DNA from: Candidatus Rickettsiella isopodorum
GTDB taxonomy: Bacteria > Pseudomonadota > Gammaproteobacteria > Diplorickettsiales > Diplorickettsiaceae
DNA length: 64,000 nucleotides
NCBI RefSeq assembly: GCF_001881495.1
Contig: NZ_LUKY01000030.1
Location: forward strand, 36,697-100,696
Direction: 5' to 3'
Shown: piece by piece, positions 43,786 through 53,640 of the stretch
How the letters are laid out: each line of letters begins with the position of its first letter
Numbering within the stretch: the stretch's first letter is position 1
The notes under the pieces: model-generated
The model's input: only the letters and a program-made list of their open reading frames with translations
Told to the model about the DNA's origin: nothing
The model's database searches: none
Made by a program: the position numbers and the translations under genes

Positions 43786-46290
43786 TTAAATTACAATATT
43801 AACTAATTTTTTGGGGACGATAATAATTTTTTTAATCGTTTGATTTTCAGTATAGCGTTTGATCATGGGGTCATTGAGAATAATCGCCTTCAGTGTTTCG
43901 TCATTATAGTGCATATCGAGCGATAATTGTGCACGTAATTTACCATTCACCTGTACTACCCAATCAATTTTTTCTGCTGTTAAGGCATCAGCTGCCACTT
44001 TTGGCCAATGTGCTTTGCCAATTAAACCGGAAAAATTAAGTTCTTTCCATAAAGCATGTGTTATATGAGGAACGATGGGCGCTAATAAGCGCAATAGTAT
44101 GCTTAAACCTTGCCATATAATATGTTTAAGTGTGTGCTGAGCATCTTCATCAGTCGATGATCCGCTTAATAGTTGGCTGGCTGTTTGTAGCGTATTCAAA
44201 AGCTTCATGCAGCTGGCTATCACCGTATTAAACTGTTGTCGTTCAAAATCATGGCGTGCAAGTTGCAAAATTTCATGGACTTGTCGGCGTAAATTACGAT
44301 GCTCATTAGGAGTTTTTGTCCAATCGATGGGAGGTGTGAGGCTATGTTTATGTGTTTCGTTGAGTTCTAATATCCAAGGGTTGCTATAGGCTAACGCCCA
44401 CAAACGTTTTAAAAACCGGTAAGCACCTTCAACACCTGCATCAGACCATTCTAAAGATTGCTCAGGAGGCGCAGCGAATAGAATAAATAATCGTAAAGTA
44501 TCTGCTCCATATTGCGACATGAGTTTGGCTGGATCAACCGTGTTGCCTTTAGATTTAGACATTTTTGCACCGTCTTTAAGTACCATGCCTTGTGTCAGCA
44601 GGCGCGTAAAAGGTTCATTAGAATTCAGTAGACCTAAATCACGTAATACTTTATGAAAAAATCGGGCATAGAGTAAATGTAATACGGCATGTTCAATACC
44701 ACCAATGTAATGATCAACAGGCGTCCAATATTTTGATCGATCATCTAACATAGCTCTGTTCTGTGTAGGACAAGCAAAGCGCGCGTAATACCAAGAAGAT
44801 TCGACGAATGTATCTAAAGTATCTGTTTCTCGGGTAGCGGGTTGTTTGCAAGTAGGACAGCTAGTTTGATAAAACTCAGGAATATTTTTTAAAGGAGAGC
44901 CCTCGCCATTAAAGTTTATTGTTTCGGGGAGGATAACGGGTAAATCTTCTTCTGGGACGGGAACGACACCACAAGTCGGGCAATAAATAATAGGGATGGG
45001 TGTTCCCCAATAACGCTGGCGTGAAACACCCCAATCACGAAGTCGATAATTGGTCGTATGCTTCGCTATTTTTTCTTTAATGAGCCGTTTTGCGATCGTG
45101 ACAGACGCTAGCTCGGCACTTAATCCCGTATAGAGACCCGAATTAATTAATGTTCCCGTATTCATACTAAGGGGAGCGGACTGATAATCATGCGGTTGAG
45201 TAGATTGAATGACGGGGCGTATCGGTAAATGATATTTCTTGGCGAACTCAAAGTCACGTTCATCGTGCGCAGGCACTCCCATGATGGCTCCTGAGCCATA
45301 GTCAGTTTTGACAAAATTGGCTATCCATATCGGTACGTTTTCCTTGGTGAGAGGATTATACGCGGTGAGACCGGTACTAAAACCTTTTTTTTCTAAATGT
45401 GCAGTCACTTCTTCTGAGGTGGGTATTTGTTGAAAGCTGGCAATGATATCTCGCAGTTTTGGATCATGTTGAGCGACAAAGTGTGTAATCGGATGATTGG
45501 GGGAAAGTGCGATAAAAGTAGCTCCAAATAAAGTATCAGGACGCGTAGTAAAAATTTCAATCGGATCTAATTCAGGATGATTGACTTTAAATTGAATAGT
45601 TAAACCTTGGGATCGACCTATCCAATTGCGTTGCATGGTTTTGACTTCATCAGGCCATGCTTCTAAAGTATCGAGATCGTTTAATAATTCATCAGCGTAG
45701 GCGGTGATTTTTAAAAACCATTGTGGAATTTCTTTACGCTCTATGAGCGCACCGGAACGCCAGCCACGACCATCAATTACTTGTTCATTTGCTAATACGG
45801 TTTTATCAATAGGATCCCAATTCACAAAAGCATTTTTTTTATAGACCAAACCATTTTTAAGTAATTGGATAAAAAGCCATTGCTCCCATCGATAATAATC
45901 CGGTTTACAAGTCGTAATTTCTCGACTCCAGTCAAAACTTAAGCCGAGCTGTTTAAATTGTTTGGACATATGTTCAATGTTGGTATAAGTCCATTTCGCC
46001 GGCGGTATCCCTTTTTCAATCGCTGCATTTTCAGCGGGTAAACCAAAAGCATCCCAACCTATCGGGTGTAGAACATTTTTACCTAACATTCTTTGGTAAC
46101 GGGCAATGACATCGCCCAATACATAATTACGGACATGACCGACGTGTAAATGACCACTAGGATAGGGAAACATAGATAAACAATAAAATTTTTCTTTATT
46201 GAGATCTTCAGTGACTTTGAAACACTGGTGTTCTTCCCAAAATTTTTGGATGTCCGCTTCAAGTGCTAATGGTTGATATTGTTCTTGCAT
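43786..46290 (-). CDS. leuS: Leucyl-tRNA synthetase
   Basis: Class I aminoacyl-tRNA synthetase. The HIGH-type motif reads HLHVGH (47-52) in FPYPSGHLHVGHVRNY. The editing domain occupies about 220-420, with TRPDTLFGATF and GVPAHDERDFEF. KMSKSKGNTVDP is the second signature. 834 residues, against 860 in E. coli. It leads the leuS-lptE-holA-nadD-rsfS-rlmH run, and repeat copy B lies in its 5' flank. Confidence 0.98.
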   Translation of the reverse strand: MQEQYQPLALEADIQKFWEEHQCFKVTEDLNKEKFYCLSMFPYPSGHLHVGHVRNYVLGDVIARYQRMLGKNVLHPIGWDAFGLPAENAAIEKGIPPAKWTYTNIEHMSKQFKQLGLSFDWSREITTCKPDYYRWEQWLFIQLLKNGLVYKKNAFVNWDPIDKTVLANEQVIDGRGWRSGALIERKEIPQWFLKITAYADELLNDLDTLEAWPDEVKTMQRNWIGRSQGLTIQFKVNHPELDPIEIFTTRPDTLFGATFIALSPNHPITHFVAQHDPKLRDIIASFQQIPTSEEVTAHLEKKGFSTGLTAYNPLTKENVPIWIANFVKTDYGSGAIMGVPAHDERDFEFAKKYHLPIRPVIQSTQPHDYQSAPLSMNTGTLINSGLYTGLSAELASVTIAKRLIKEKIAKHTTNYRLRDWGVSRQRYWGTPIPIIYCPTCGVVPVPEEDLPVILPETINFNGEGSPLKNIPEFYQTSCPTCKQPATRETDTLDTFVESSWYYARFACPTQNRAMLDDRSKYWTPVDHYIGGIEHAVLHLLYARFFHKVLRDLGLLNSNEPFTRLLTQGMVLKDGAKMSKSKGNTVDPAKLMSQYGADTLRLFILFAAPPEQSLEWSDAGVEGAYRFLKRLWALAYSNPWILELNETHKHSLTPPIDWTKTPNEHRNLRRQVHEILQLARHDFERQQFNTVIASCMKLLNTLQTASQLLSGSSTDEDAQHTLKHIIWQGLSILLRLLAPIVPHITHALWKELNFSGLIGKAHWPKVAADALTAEKIDWVVQVNGKLRAQLSLDMHYNDETLKAIILNDPMIKRYTENQTIKKIIIVPKKLVNIVI

Positions 46291-46313
46291 GTGGCTAGAT
46301 ACCTTGTTTTAGT

Positions 46314-46423
46314 TATACTCTTCGACTTGAATTTTTGCCTCTTGCTGCTCAATTCGCAATCTCATGCGGATTACACGTCGATTGCGCGTCGCGGCACTTG
46401 CCAAAAATCCAATGGTGAGTATA
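46314..46423 (-). repeat. Dispersed 3'-end repeat, longest copy B between lnt and leuS
   Basis: A 110-base unit bounded by inverted TATACTC and GAGTATA. It contains CTTGAATTTTT, TTCGCAATC, a central GATTGCG that can pair with CGCAATC, and GCGGCACTTGCCAAAAATCC. It lies in the 273-base gap between lnt and leuS, in sense orientation to lnt and 141 bases after its stop. Copies A and C have the same block order but are shorter in the middle. Confidence 0.65.
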
Positions 46424-46563
46424 GGCCCCATTTCTAAAGTACTCTTAATTTGAATAGATTAAAAATAGTTATTGATTATATACCCATTTCCAATTTTTAT
46501 TATGATAGCCGTTTGGATACGATGTGAGTCTATAATAGCCTGAGTTAACGGAAGGATAAATGG

Positions 46564-48078
46564 CTAAGTTTGATCTTTTCGATAAGCGTAACATAAGAGA
46601 CTTAATCCTACTAAAAAGATACTAATCGAACCATCACCCAGATAAACCCAGGGTGTAAAACCAACACTTTTATAAACCGAACTGGTGAGCACGCCGGTCT
46701 CGAAGGGAGGAAGTTTCGCTATAATTTTGCCTTTAGGTGTGACAATGGCGGTTAGGCCGGTGTTGCTTAAAAAAGCTAAATAACGCCCGGTGGCCAAGGC
46801 TTGGAATTGACCAATTTGTAGATGCTGAGCTAAGGCAAAAGAATGGCCGAACCAGGCGTCATCATTAATGGTTAATAGTAACTGAGCATTTTTTTTCAAG
46901 GCTTGTCGAACTAAGTGGGAATAAGCAATTTCGTAACAAATAAAAGTACCTAAATTAACATTAGCTACCCTAAATATAGGCTGATTATTGGGCCCAGGCG
47001 AAAAACTCGACATGGGAATATCTAATAAATTTAATAGTCCATGAGCCCAGAGGATCCACCAAGGGAGATATTCACCAAAAATAACCAGTCGTTGTTTATA
47101 ATAGGTCGCATGATCCAGGCCTAAGGCTAGCATACCATTGTAGTATTGGAAGCCTTTTTGGATGGGTATCCCTGTAATCAGCGTCGTTTTATGTTGTTTA
47201 GCTTGCCGATCGAGCTGTTTTAAAAAGGGTTCTGCTTGATTTTGTAATAGAGGAATAGCGGCTTCTGGCCAAATGATGAGTCGGCTATTCCAGTGTGCTT
47301 GCGTTAATTGTTGATAATGTATTAAGGAGGCTTTTTGATACGCAGGCTCCCATTTTATTTCTTGGGGAATATTCGCTTGCACCAGACTGATTTGAATGGG
47401 TTTTCCCTGGATATGTGTCCAAGAGATAAAATGTAAGAGATATCCTAGGACCCATAAGCCTAGTACTGCAAATAAGGGTCGGTAATAATGAAAATTTTTA
47501 AGATCTAACTGACAATTAAAATATTTGTTTAAAAGAGGGCAGAATACATTTAGAAATAAACTTGCCGTCAAAGCGACTAGAAAAGTCAACCCATAGACTC
47601 CAAAGAGGGGTGCATAACCACTCAGCGGTGTGTTTACTTGACTGGTTCCTAGTAATAACCAAGGAAATCCGGTAAATATCCAGCTACGTACCCATTCGGT
47701 TAATGCCCAAGAGCTAGGAAATATTAAATAAAGCTTCATGAGCGTGTTACTAGGATAAAAACGGTTGACTAAAAAACCTTGGATAGCAGTGAATAAAGCT
47801 AATATAAAAATAAATAAGCCAGTAATTAACGAGGCTAAAAAAAGAGAAGTATGGCCAAATTCATGAATACTAATAAATACCCATGAGACGCCAACACCAT
47901 AAAAACCAATACCAAAAAGTAACCCTAAAATGAAAGCCCGTTGGGCTGAACTATTTAGCCAGAGTAAGAACAATAAAGCAGGAGAGAAAATAGCTAAAGG
48001 ATAAATACCCAGGGGGGCAAAAGCGAAGGCTAGCAAACCGCCAACAATGAGCGCGCTTATTTCTTTATAATAGGTCAT
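46564..48078 (-). CDS. lnt: Apolipoprotein N-acyltransferase
   Basis: Inner-membrane enzyme that adds the third acyl chain to lipoproteins. About six membrane helices occupy residues 1-210 (FAPLGIYPLAIFSPALLFLL and later). The periplasmic nitrilase-like domain follows: catalytic Glu in IIWPEAAIP, FGEYLPW, and the acyl-accepting Cys in FICYEIAYSH. A last helix lies near 485. 504 residues, as usual. A 273-base gap with repeat copy B separates it from leuS. sohB is upstream on the same strand. Confidence 0.95.
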   Translation of the reverse strand: MTYYKEISALIVGGLLAFAFAPLGIYPLAIFSPALLFLLWLNSSAQRAFILGLLFGIGFYGVGVSWVFISIHEFGHTSLFLASLITGLFIFILALFTAIQGFLVNRFYPSNTLMKLYLIFPSSWALTEWVRSWIFTGFPWLLLGTSQVNTPLSGYAPLFGVYGLTFLVALTASLFLNVFCPLLNKYFNCQLDLKNFHYYRPLFAVLGLWVLGYLLHFISWTHIQGKPIQISLVQANIPQEIKWEPAYQKASLIHYQQLTQAHWNSRLIIWPEAAIPLLQNQAEPFLKQLDRQAKQHKTTLITGIPIQKGFQYYNGMLALGLDHATYYKQRLVIFGEYLPWWILWAHGLLNLLDIPMSSFSPGPNNQPIFRVANVNLGTFICYEIAYSHLVRQALKKNAQLLLTINDDAWFGHSFALAQHLQIGQFQALATGRYLAFLSNTGLTAIVTPKGKIIAKLPPFETGVLTSSVYKSVGFTPWVYLGDGSISIFLVGLSLLCYAYRKDQT

Positions 48079-48139
48079 AAAATTGCATAGGCAAGAGAAG
48101 TAAGAAGCTCGATTTTAATGAAATAGTGTGGTTTCATTT

Positions 48140-49144
48140 TCAATGATCAGTCGTTTTAAACCACATTAATTTACTTAGAGCAGATTGTATATTACTACTT
48201 AATTTTTCGGACACTGATTTTTTAGTTAAATACTGGCACTCATAAATTTCTGCTTTATCGCTTCCTGCCAGTAGACTTAAATAATCATCACTGGTTATGA
48301 GTTCGTCGACTAGATTGAGCGCTAATGCATCTTTTGCAAGCCAATGGGCTCCCGTAGCGACTTCGGCCATATCGACTTGTTTTCGATTTGCTTGAATAAA
48401 GGCTTTAAAAAGGTGATGGATTTCTTCTAGGTCCGTTTGGGTTTTTTCACGTGCTTTTGGTGTGTTTTCCCCAAAAATCGTGAGCGTACGTTTATATTCG
48501 CCAGCGGTTAATAATTCGAAATCAATATCTCTTTTTTTTAAAAAGCGATGGAAATTAGGAAGTTGTGCCACGACGCCAATCGAACCAATAATCGCAAACG
48601 GAGCCGCCAAGATTTTATCACCAACGCAGGCCATTAGATATCCGCCACTCGCGGCTATTTTATCTATTGTCACGGTCAGAGGAATGCGCTTATCTTTTAA
48701 ACGTTGTAACTGTGAAGCCGCTAATCCATAAGGAGCCACCATTCCCCCGCCGCTTTCTAATCGCAATACCACTTCATCTTGCGGTGTAGCGACTTGGATG
48801 AGCGCAGTGATTTCTTCACGTAGATTATTAACGGCAGTTGCTTTGATGTCGCCTTGAAAATTTAAGACAAAAACCCGCTTTTTTGATAATTTAGCAGTCT
48901 TTTTTAATTTAATTTTTTGTTCTTTGACATATTTTCGGAGTTCTTTCTTATTCAGAATTTCTGAATTTAAGGTTTCAGCAAATTCTTGAAATTTTTTATT
49001 AAGTTTTTTAACACAGAGTTTATTTTTATTGTGTTCTTTAGCTTTGCGCGCAATAGAAAAAACTCCGGCAGTTATTACTAAAATAGCTAGCCCCAACGTA
49101 AAAAGTTTCGCTAGGAAAACCACATATTGAAGAAGAAATGACAT
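48140..49144 (-). CDS. sohB: Probable protease SohB (S49 family)
   Basis: Membrane-anchored serine protease of the signal peptide peptidase A group. An N-terminal anchor (9-30) and the charged SohB-specific helical region (KKLNKKFQEFAETLNSEILN) come first. The S49 core starts at VFVLNFQGDIKA and has the nucleophile in DKIAASGGYLMACVGD and the general-base Lys in GEYKRTLTIFG. 334 residues, against 349 in E. coli. Quality control of inner-membrane proteins is the assumed role. Confidence 0.94.
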   Translation of the reverse strand: MSFLLQYVVFLAKLFTLGLAILVITAGVFSIARKAKEHNKNKLCVKKLNKKFQEFAETLNSEILNKKELRKYVKEQKIKLKKTAKLSKKRVFVLNFQGDIKATAVNNLREEITALIQVATPQDEVVLRLESGGGMVAPYGLAASQLQRLKDKRIPLTVTIDKIAASGGYLMACVGDKILAAPFAIIGSIGVVAQLPNFHRFLKKRDIDFELLTAGEYKRTLTIFGENTPKAREKTQTDLEEIHHLFKAFIQANRKQVDMAEVATGAHWLAKDALALNLVDELITSDDYLSLLAGSDKAEIYECQYLTKKSVSEKLSSNIQSALSKLMWFKTTDH

Positions 49145-49305
49145 GCTGGTTGGCCTTTTAAGTAGTGGAAAAAAGGAATAATATAGCGTACGCCCTGTTA
49201 TGTATACAACAGGACTTAGCTAAATAGGCAAGTGATGACATAAATAATAGAAAATTATTGGATGAAACGGGATAGAGCCCATCATTTTATCAAGGAATAA
49301 AGAAT

Positions 49306-49935
49306 GTGTTAACAGTCGATGGACTTTCTTATGAACGGAGTAAACGGATCCTGTTTAAACAACTCACGTTTCAACTTTGCCAAGGACAGACATTGCATAT
49401 TGTTGGCGCAAATGGTTCAGGTAAAACGACTTTATTGGAGATATTAACTGGATTACGTATTCCTTTAACAGGAAAAGTGATGTGGAATGGTCTTTCAATT
49501 AAGAAAAATAGTATAAATTTTACTGAAAATTTACTCTATGTTAACCACCGCCTAGGCATGAAATCCACGCTCAATTTGATTGAAAATCTTTATTTATGTC
49601 TGACGAGGCGAAATTTAATTCGCCACCAATCTAAACGCAAAGCAATCCATGACATTCATCAGATATTGGATCAATTAAATTTAAGACACTGTACAGAAAC
49701 CTTATTAACGCAACTTTCCATAGGTCAACAACGACGTTTGAGTTTAGCTAAATTGTTATTGATTAAAGCAGATTGTTGGATCTTGGATGAACCGTTTACT
49801 TCTTTAGATAAACAAGGTATTACCTTATTGTCATCTTTAATGGAAAAACAAAGTGCTAGAGGAGGAGTCATTGTTTTTACCAGTCATTCATCGGTCTATT
49901 CATTGCATTCGGAAATAAAAAAAATTTTTTTATAG
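49306..49935 (+). CDS. ccmA: Cytochrome c biogenesis ABC transporter ATP-binding protein CcmA
   Basis: ATPase of the CcmABCD system that releases holo-CcmE for haem delivery to cytochrome c. Walker A is GANGSGKTT, the signature LSIGQQRRLSLAKLLL, and Walker B CWILDEPFTSLD. 209 residues. Start is a GTG at 49306 with AAGGA 9 bases upstream. ccmB follows after 8 bases. Confidence 0.96.
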   Translation: MLTVDGLSYERSKRILFKQLTFQLCQGQTLHIVGANGSGKTTLLEILTGLRIPLTGKVMWNGLSIKKNSINFTENLLYVNHRLGMKSTLNLIENLYLCLTRRNLIRHQSKRKAIHDIHQILDQLNLRHCTETLLTQLSIGQQRRLSLAKLLLIKADCWILDEPFTSLDKQGITLLSSLMEKQSARGGVIVFTSHSSVYSLHSEIKKIFL

Positions 49936-49943
49936 GGTAAGTA

Positions 49944-50633
49944 ATGTTAAATGATAACTTTTTTTTCAAGCTACTAATCAATTTACGTTGTGAGTTAATC
50001 GCTATTCTTCGTAGTTATCAAGAGCTATTATACCCGTTATTATTTTTAATTTTAGTCATTATTTTATTTCCTTTAAGCATAAGCACTGATCCAATTTTAT
50101 TAGAAAAAATATCCTCGGGGATTTTTTGGGTAATCATCTTATTTTTGGTATTATTAATGTTAGATCAGCTTTTTCGAAATGATTGGAAGGAAGGCGATTT
50201 GGAACAGCTCATTTTGTTGCCGAATGAACTGACTTTAGTCATATTTGTTAAGTTATTAGTATTTTGGTTAGTGATTAGTGTTTCTTTATTTCTCGTGACG
50301 CCAATTTTGAGTCTAAGCTTATTTATTCCGGTCATGGCTTTAAAAACGCTCTACTTTACTATCTTATTCGGCACCCCAACCTTAATATTTCTGGGTGGTA
50401 TTGCACGAGCTTTAACTTTAGGGCTTCGTCATAGTGAGTTATTGATAGTATTGATCATCATCCCTTTTTACATTCCCGTATTAATTTTTGCGAGCAGTGC
50501 GGTTGCCTTAGCAAGTATGGGATTACCTGCGAATGGACCGTTAGCTTGGTTAGGCGTGTTAATGATTCTAAGCATGAGTTTATCTCCGTTAGTTATTAAT
50601 AAAATACTGCGTTTAGGGATTGCTTTTACATAA
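49944..50633 (+). CDS. ccmB: Haem exporter protein CcmB
   Basis: Six-helix membrane subunit of the CcmAB transporter. LRCELIAILRSYQELLYPLLF at the N-terminus, LEKISSGIFWVIILFL, RNDWKEGDLEQLILLP and GGIARALTLGLRHSE are conserved in CcmB. 229 residues, standard. The ATG at 49944 follows GGGTAAGT. It lies between ccmA and ccmC in the usual order; a possible repeat remnant separates it from ccmC. Confidence 0.95.
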   Translation: MLNDNFFFKLLINLRCELIAILRSYQELLYPLLFLILVIILFPLSISTDPILLEKISSGIFWVIILFLVLLMLDQLFRNDWKEGDLEQLILLPNELTLVIFVKLLVFWLVISVSLFLVTPILSLSLFIPVMALKTLYFTILFGTPTLIFLGGIARALTLGLRHSELLIVLIIIPFYIPVLIFASSAVALASMGLPANGPLAWLGVLMILSMSLSPLVINKILRLGIAFT

Positions 50634-50656
50634 TACATTTCGAGGTTGCTTTATAA

Positions 50657-50688
50657 CGTGCCACTCCCAAAAATTAAATGACTATGAG
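50657..50688 (+). repeat. Possible degenerate copy G of the dispersed repeat between ccmB and ccmC
   Basis: GTGCCACTCCCAAAAATTAA and the following ATGACTATGAG resemble the inner end of copy B (GGCACTTGCCAAAAATCCAATG and GAGTATA). By eye 16 of 22 core bases agree. Orientation is opposite to the other copies relative to the preceding gene. It may be chance. Confidence 0.3.
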
Positions 50689-50727
50689 TTTATTGTTATA
50701 GGTTATCTGTTTAAAGGAAATAATAAA

Positions 50728-51474
50728 ATGACTAAACGAAGAAGAAATAAAATCTATCGGTATATAGCAATAAAACATTTTTATTCATTATCGACCTATT
50801 TAATTCCACTGTTTGCTTTAGCTTTACTGGTATTTGGTAGTTATGGTGCGGTTGGAGGATTGTATTTAGCGCCGGCTGATTATCAACAAGGGGATGCTTT
50901 TCGCATCATATACGTACATGTCCCGAGTGCTTTTTTGTCCTTGTTTATTTATTTTATTATGGCTATTTTTGCAGGGATTAGTTTAATTTTTCGTATTAAA
51001 TTAGCAGAATTGATCGTTTCTGGAAGTGTTTTTTTAGGCGCATGGTTTACTTTTTTAGCCTTGTTCACAGGAAGTGTTTGGGCTAAACCAATGTGGGGAG
51101 TTTGGTGGGTATGGGACGCGCGTTTAACCTCGGAGCTTATTTTGTTATTTTTATATTTAGGGGTTATTGCTTTGCGTTCTGCAATGCCTGAACGTCATAT
51201 GGCTGCACAAAACACGGCGATATTGCTTATATTGGGTTTAGCGAATTTACCCATTATTCATTATTCAGTGTATTGGTGGAATACTTTACACCAAGGCGCG
51301 ACTATCCATTTTTTAAGCCCTTCTTTAATCGAGCGTTCCATGCTCTATCCTTTATTAGCGATGATAGTAGCCTTTATCAGCTTTTACTTAATTGTTTTAT
51401 TGTTAAATATACGCTGCGAAATATTAGAACAATCTATTAAAATCCACGAAGTTAATAACTTGCGATTAATCTAG
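50728..51474 (+). CDS. ccmC: Haem exporter protein CcmC
   Basis: Six-helix haem-handling protein that loads haem on CcmE. The tryptophan-rich periplasmic motif is WGVWWVWDARLTSE, flanked by the expected His residues (YVHVPSAF and HYSVYWWNTLHQ). I choose the ATG at 50728, preceded by AAAGGAA, giving 248 residues (E. coli 245). A frame open to 50620 would add 36 residues of non-family sequence partly from a possible repeat. ccmD and ccmE, which normally follow, are missing; a convergent orphan gene overlaps the last 23 bases. Confidence 0.95.
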   Translation: MTKRRRNKIYRYIAIKHFYSLSTYLIPLFALALLVFGSYGAVGGLYLAPADYQQGDAFRIIYVHVPSAFLSLFIYFIMAIFAGISLIFRIKLAELIVSGSVFLGAWFTFLALFTGSVWAKPMWGVWWVWDARLTSELILLFLYLGVIALRSAMPERHMAAQNTAILLILGLANLPIIHYSVYWWNTLHQGATIHFLSPSLIERSMLYPLLAMIVAFISFYLIVLLLNIRCEILEQSIKIHEVNNLRLI

Positions 51475-52600
51475 GTGAAAAAATTGAATTAATTGCAGGG
51501 CTAGGTGGATTAAAATTTTCTCTAGAATTTTTGTTTTCATTGTGCCAAAAAGTTGATGTAAACGCTGAGGAATTGGGATGCATTTTAACTGTCTGATTAA
51601 GTTCCAACATGCGATTTAAATAATGACTAATGACCGTTTGTAATATCCATTGAGCAAGAAATATGCTTTCTTGGCGGGGTGTACTGAAATTTTTATATTG
51701 ATTGGACGCATTTGTATTAGGTAACTGCGTGTACTCTTGATGTGGGTGATTAAAATTAACTGAAGCAAGCATTTCATTTAAGCAATGCTCGAAATTATCC
51801 TTTAAAAGAGGACATTTTAATTCTTTAACATACTCAACTAAACAGGTCGACCAAAAATCATTTAAATCAGGGATTTCAGTATCCATTTTAGCTTGTTTTT
51901 TAAACAAAGACCAAAATATTAAAAATTGTTCATCGAGGAAATAGTCCATTCTTTCTTGGTGAGCGAAATCCGGCTCATGGGTTTTTGTCAGCATAATACT
52001 GAGTAATTTAATGAAATTTAGATCAGTTATCCAATGATTGAGTTTATTTTTGGCACTGTTAATTTTCCTGATATCACTTAGTTCATTGATTCCATGTCGA
52101 GTAATTGCCGCGATAGCGTGAAATAGGGCAGAAGAAAGTAGTCCAACAGAATAGGTTAATAGAGAGAGCATCTTGCAAACGATATCTGGGTTTAAAGCAA
52201 TATTTTTTCCATGATCGGCATCGATAATTTTTAAAATATCGATTTTTGCTGTTAAGCGATTGTAAAAATGTAAATAGGCCTGTTCATTCATTTTATTATT
52301 CTGTATATAACGTTGATACAGTGTATGGATAGTATTTTCTGCATTATATTGAGGTAGGAAAGCCAATAAATTTTTCTTTAGTTGAAATTCGACTAAAGAT
52401 TTATTGTCCGTAAAAAATAAATTCTTGTTAGCCTCTAAACTATTTTTACCAAATTGCTGACGTCTCTTTTTGCTTACTTTTTGCCATAAGCTTTTTTTAG
52501 ATTTTTTAATTAAATTAAAAAGTAATCTTTTTTTTAAAAGATCAGGTTTTTTTTCTTTATTTGAGAATAAAATTTTATTATTTTCGAAGTACATTCTCAT
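51452..52600 (-). CDS. Hypothetical AT-rich protein (effector candidate)
   Basis: 382 residues, no family recognised. The N-terminal 60 residues are very basic (KKRLLFNLIKKSKKSLWQK and KKRRQQFGKN). The middle is helical, with a hydrophobic stretch near 165-185 (MLSLLTYSVGLLSSALFHAI) that could be a buried helix or membrane segment. The C-terminus is Ser/Asn/Pro rich. No signal peptide or enzymatic motif. Base use is richer in A+T than the neighbours. It sits where ccmD and ccmE would be expected, and its 3' end overlaps ccmC by 23 bases, so an insertion here probably broke the ccm operon. ATG 52594 is an alternative start. Confidence 0.6.
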   Translation of the reverse strand: MRMYFENNKILFSNKEKKPDLLKKRLLFNLIKKSKKSLWQKVSKKRRQQFGKNSLEANKNLFFTDNKSLVEFQLKKNLLAFLPQYNAENTIHTLYQRYIQNNKMNEQAYLHFYNRLTAKIDILKIIDADHGKNIALNPDIVCKMLSLLTYSVGLLSSALFHAIAAITRHGINELSDIRKINSAKNKLNHWITDLNFIKLLSIMLTKTHEPDFAHQERMDYFLDEQFLIFWSLFKKQAKMDTEIPDLNDFWSTCLVEYVKELKCPLLKDNFEHCLNEMLASVNFNHPHQEYTQLPNTNASNQYKNFSTPRQESIFLAQWILQTVISHYLNRMLELNQTVKMHPNSSAFTSTFWHNENKNSRENFNPPSPAINSIFSPRLIASY

Positions 52601-52797
52601 GAAGCCCCATTATTATTTTTTTCTATATTAACACTAAACTAATTTTTTATAAAAAATATTTTTTCTTTATAAAATCGATTTTTTAAATTTTACTCTTCTG
52701 ATCCTTTTAAAGAATCATCACGTTGCTAAGGATCGAGGTATAGGACTTAATTCAGTTTAAGAGTAAACTATGACTCTTTAATTTTGCGCTTATTATT

Positions 52798-53631
52798 ATG
52801 AAATTGCTAAATTTTGAAGTGGGTCTTGATAAACCATTATTTCTTATGGCAGGTCCTTGCGTCGTGGAAAGCGAACAATTGGCTATGGATACGGCGGGGC
52901 GCCTGAAAGAAATAACGGATAAGTTGAATATCCCCTTTATTTATAAATCTTCTTTTGATAAAGCAAACCGTTCGTCAACCAAGAGTTTTCGTGGTTTAGG
53001 TCTAGCAGAAGGGTTACGTATTTTAGAAAAAGTAAAAAAGCACTTGGGTGTTGCAATCATTACGGATGTTCATGAAGATACGCCTTTAAATGAAGTGTCT
53101 AGTGTAGTAGATGTTTTACAAACACCGGCATTTTTATGTCGACAGACTAATTTTATTCAAAAAGTTGCTCAACAAGGTTTACCGGTTAATATTAAAAAAG
53201 GTCAGTTTCTTTCTCCGTGGGATATGCAATATGTCGTTGAGAAAGCACGTCAAGTCAGTGATGCCGTGATTATGGTCTGTGAGCGTGGCGTTACTTTTGG
53301 ATACAATAATCTTGTTTCGGATATGCGTTCATTAGCCGTCATGCGCGCAACCCATTGTCCAGTGATATTTGATGCCACTCACTCCGTGCAATTGCCCGGT
53401 GGTCAAGGGGGATCGTCGGGAGGGCAACGTGAATTTGTACCCGTATTGGCGCGTGCTGCCGTAGCGGTTGGGATCGCTGGGCTTTTTATGGAGACACATC
53501 CGAACCCAGAAAAAGCATTAAGCGATGGACCTAATTCTTGGCCATTAGGAAAAATAGAAGAACTGTTAGCTACTTTACAAGAAATAGATAAAACCGTAAA
53601 AAAAACCAGTTTAATAGAAACTACGTTATAG
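52798..53631 (+). CDS. kdsA: 3-deoxy-8-phosphooctulonate (KDO-8-phosphate) synthase
   Basis: Condenses arabinose 5-phosphate and phosphoenolpyruvate for LPS inner-core [60 protein letters not shown] and [12 protein letters not shown] are family motifs. 277 residues. The ATG at 52798 has no Shine-Dalgarno-like sequence before it, and two inverted repeats lie within 110 bases upstream: GATCCTT with AAGGATC, and AAGAGT with ACTCTT. eno, which makes its substrate PEP, follows 9 bases later. Confidence 0.96.
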   Translation: MKLLNFEVGLDKPLFLMAGPCVVESEQLAMDTAGRLKEITDKLNIPFIYKSSFDKANRSSTKSFRGLGLAEGLRILEKVKKHLGVAIITDVHEDTPLNEVSSVVDVLQTPAFLCRQTNFIQKVAQQGLPVNIKKGQFLSPWDMQYVVEKARQVSDAVIMVCERGVTFGYNNLVSDMRSLAVMRATHCPVIFDATHSVQLPGGQGGSSGGQREFVPVLARAAVAVGIAGLFMETHPNPEKALSDGPNSWPLGKIEELLATLQEIDKTVKKTSLIETTL

Positions 53632-53640
53632 GTAGAAGGT

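Noticed and set aside
46560..46625. A 21-codon plus-strand frame with an AAGGAT ribosome site, antisense to the end of lnt
   Set aside because: Too short, no convincing promoter spacing and no family; the frame mostly reads lnt coding sequence backwards.
50620..50727. 36-codon N-terminal extension of ccmC
   Set aside because: No family counterpart; the ATG at 50728 has a good Shine-Dalgarno and gives the usual length.
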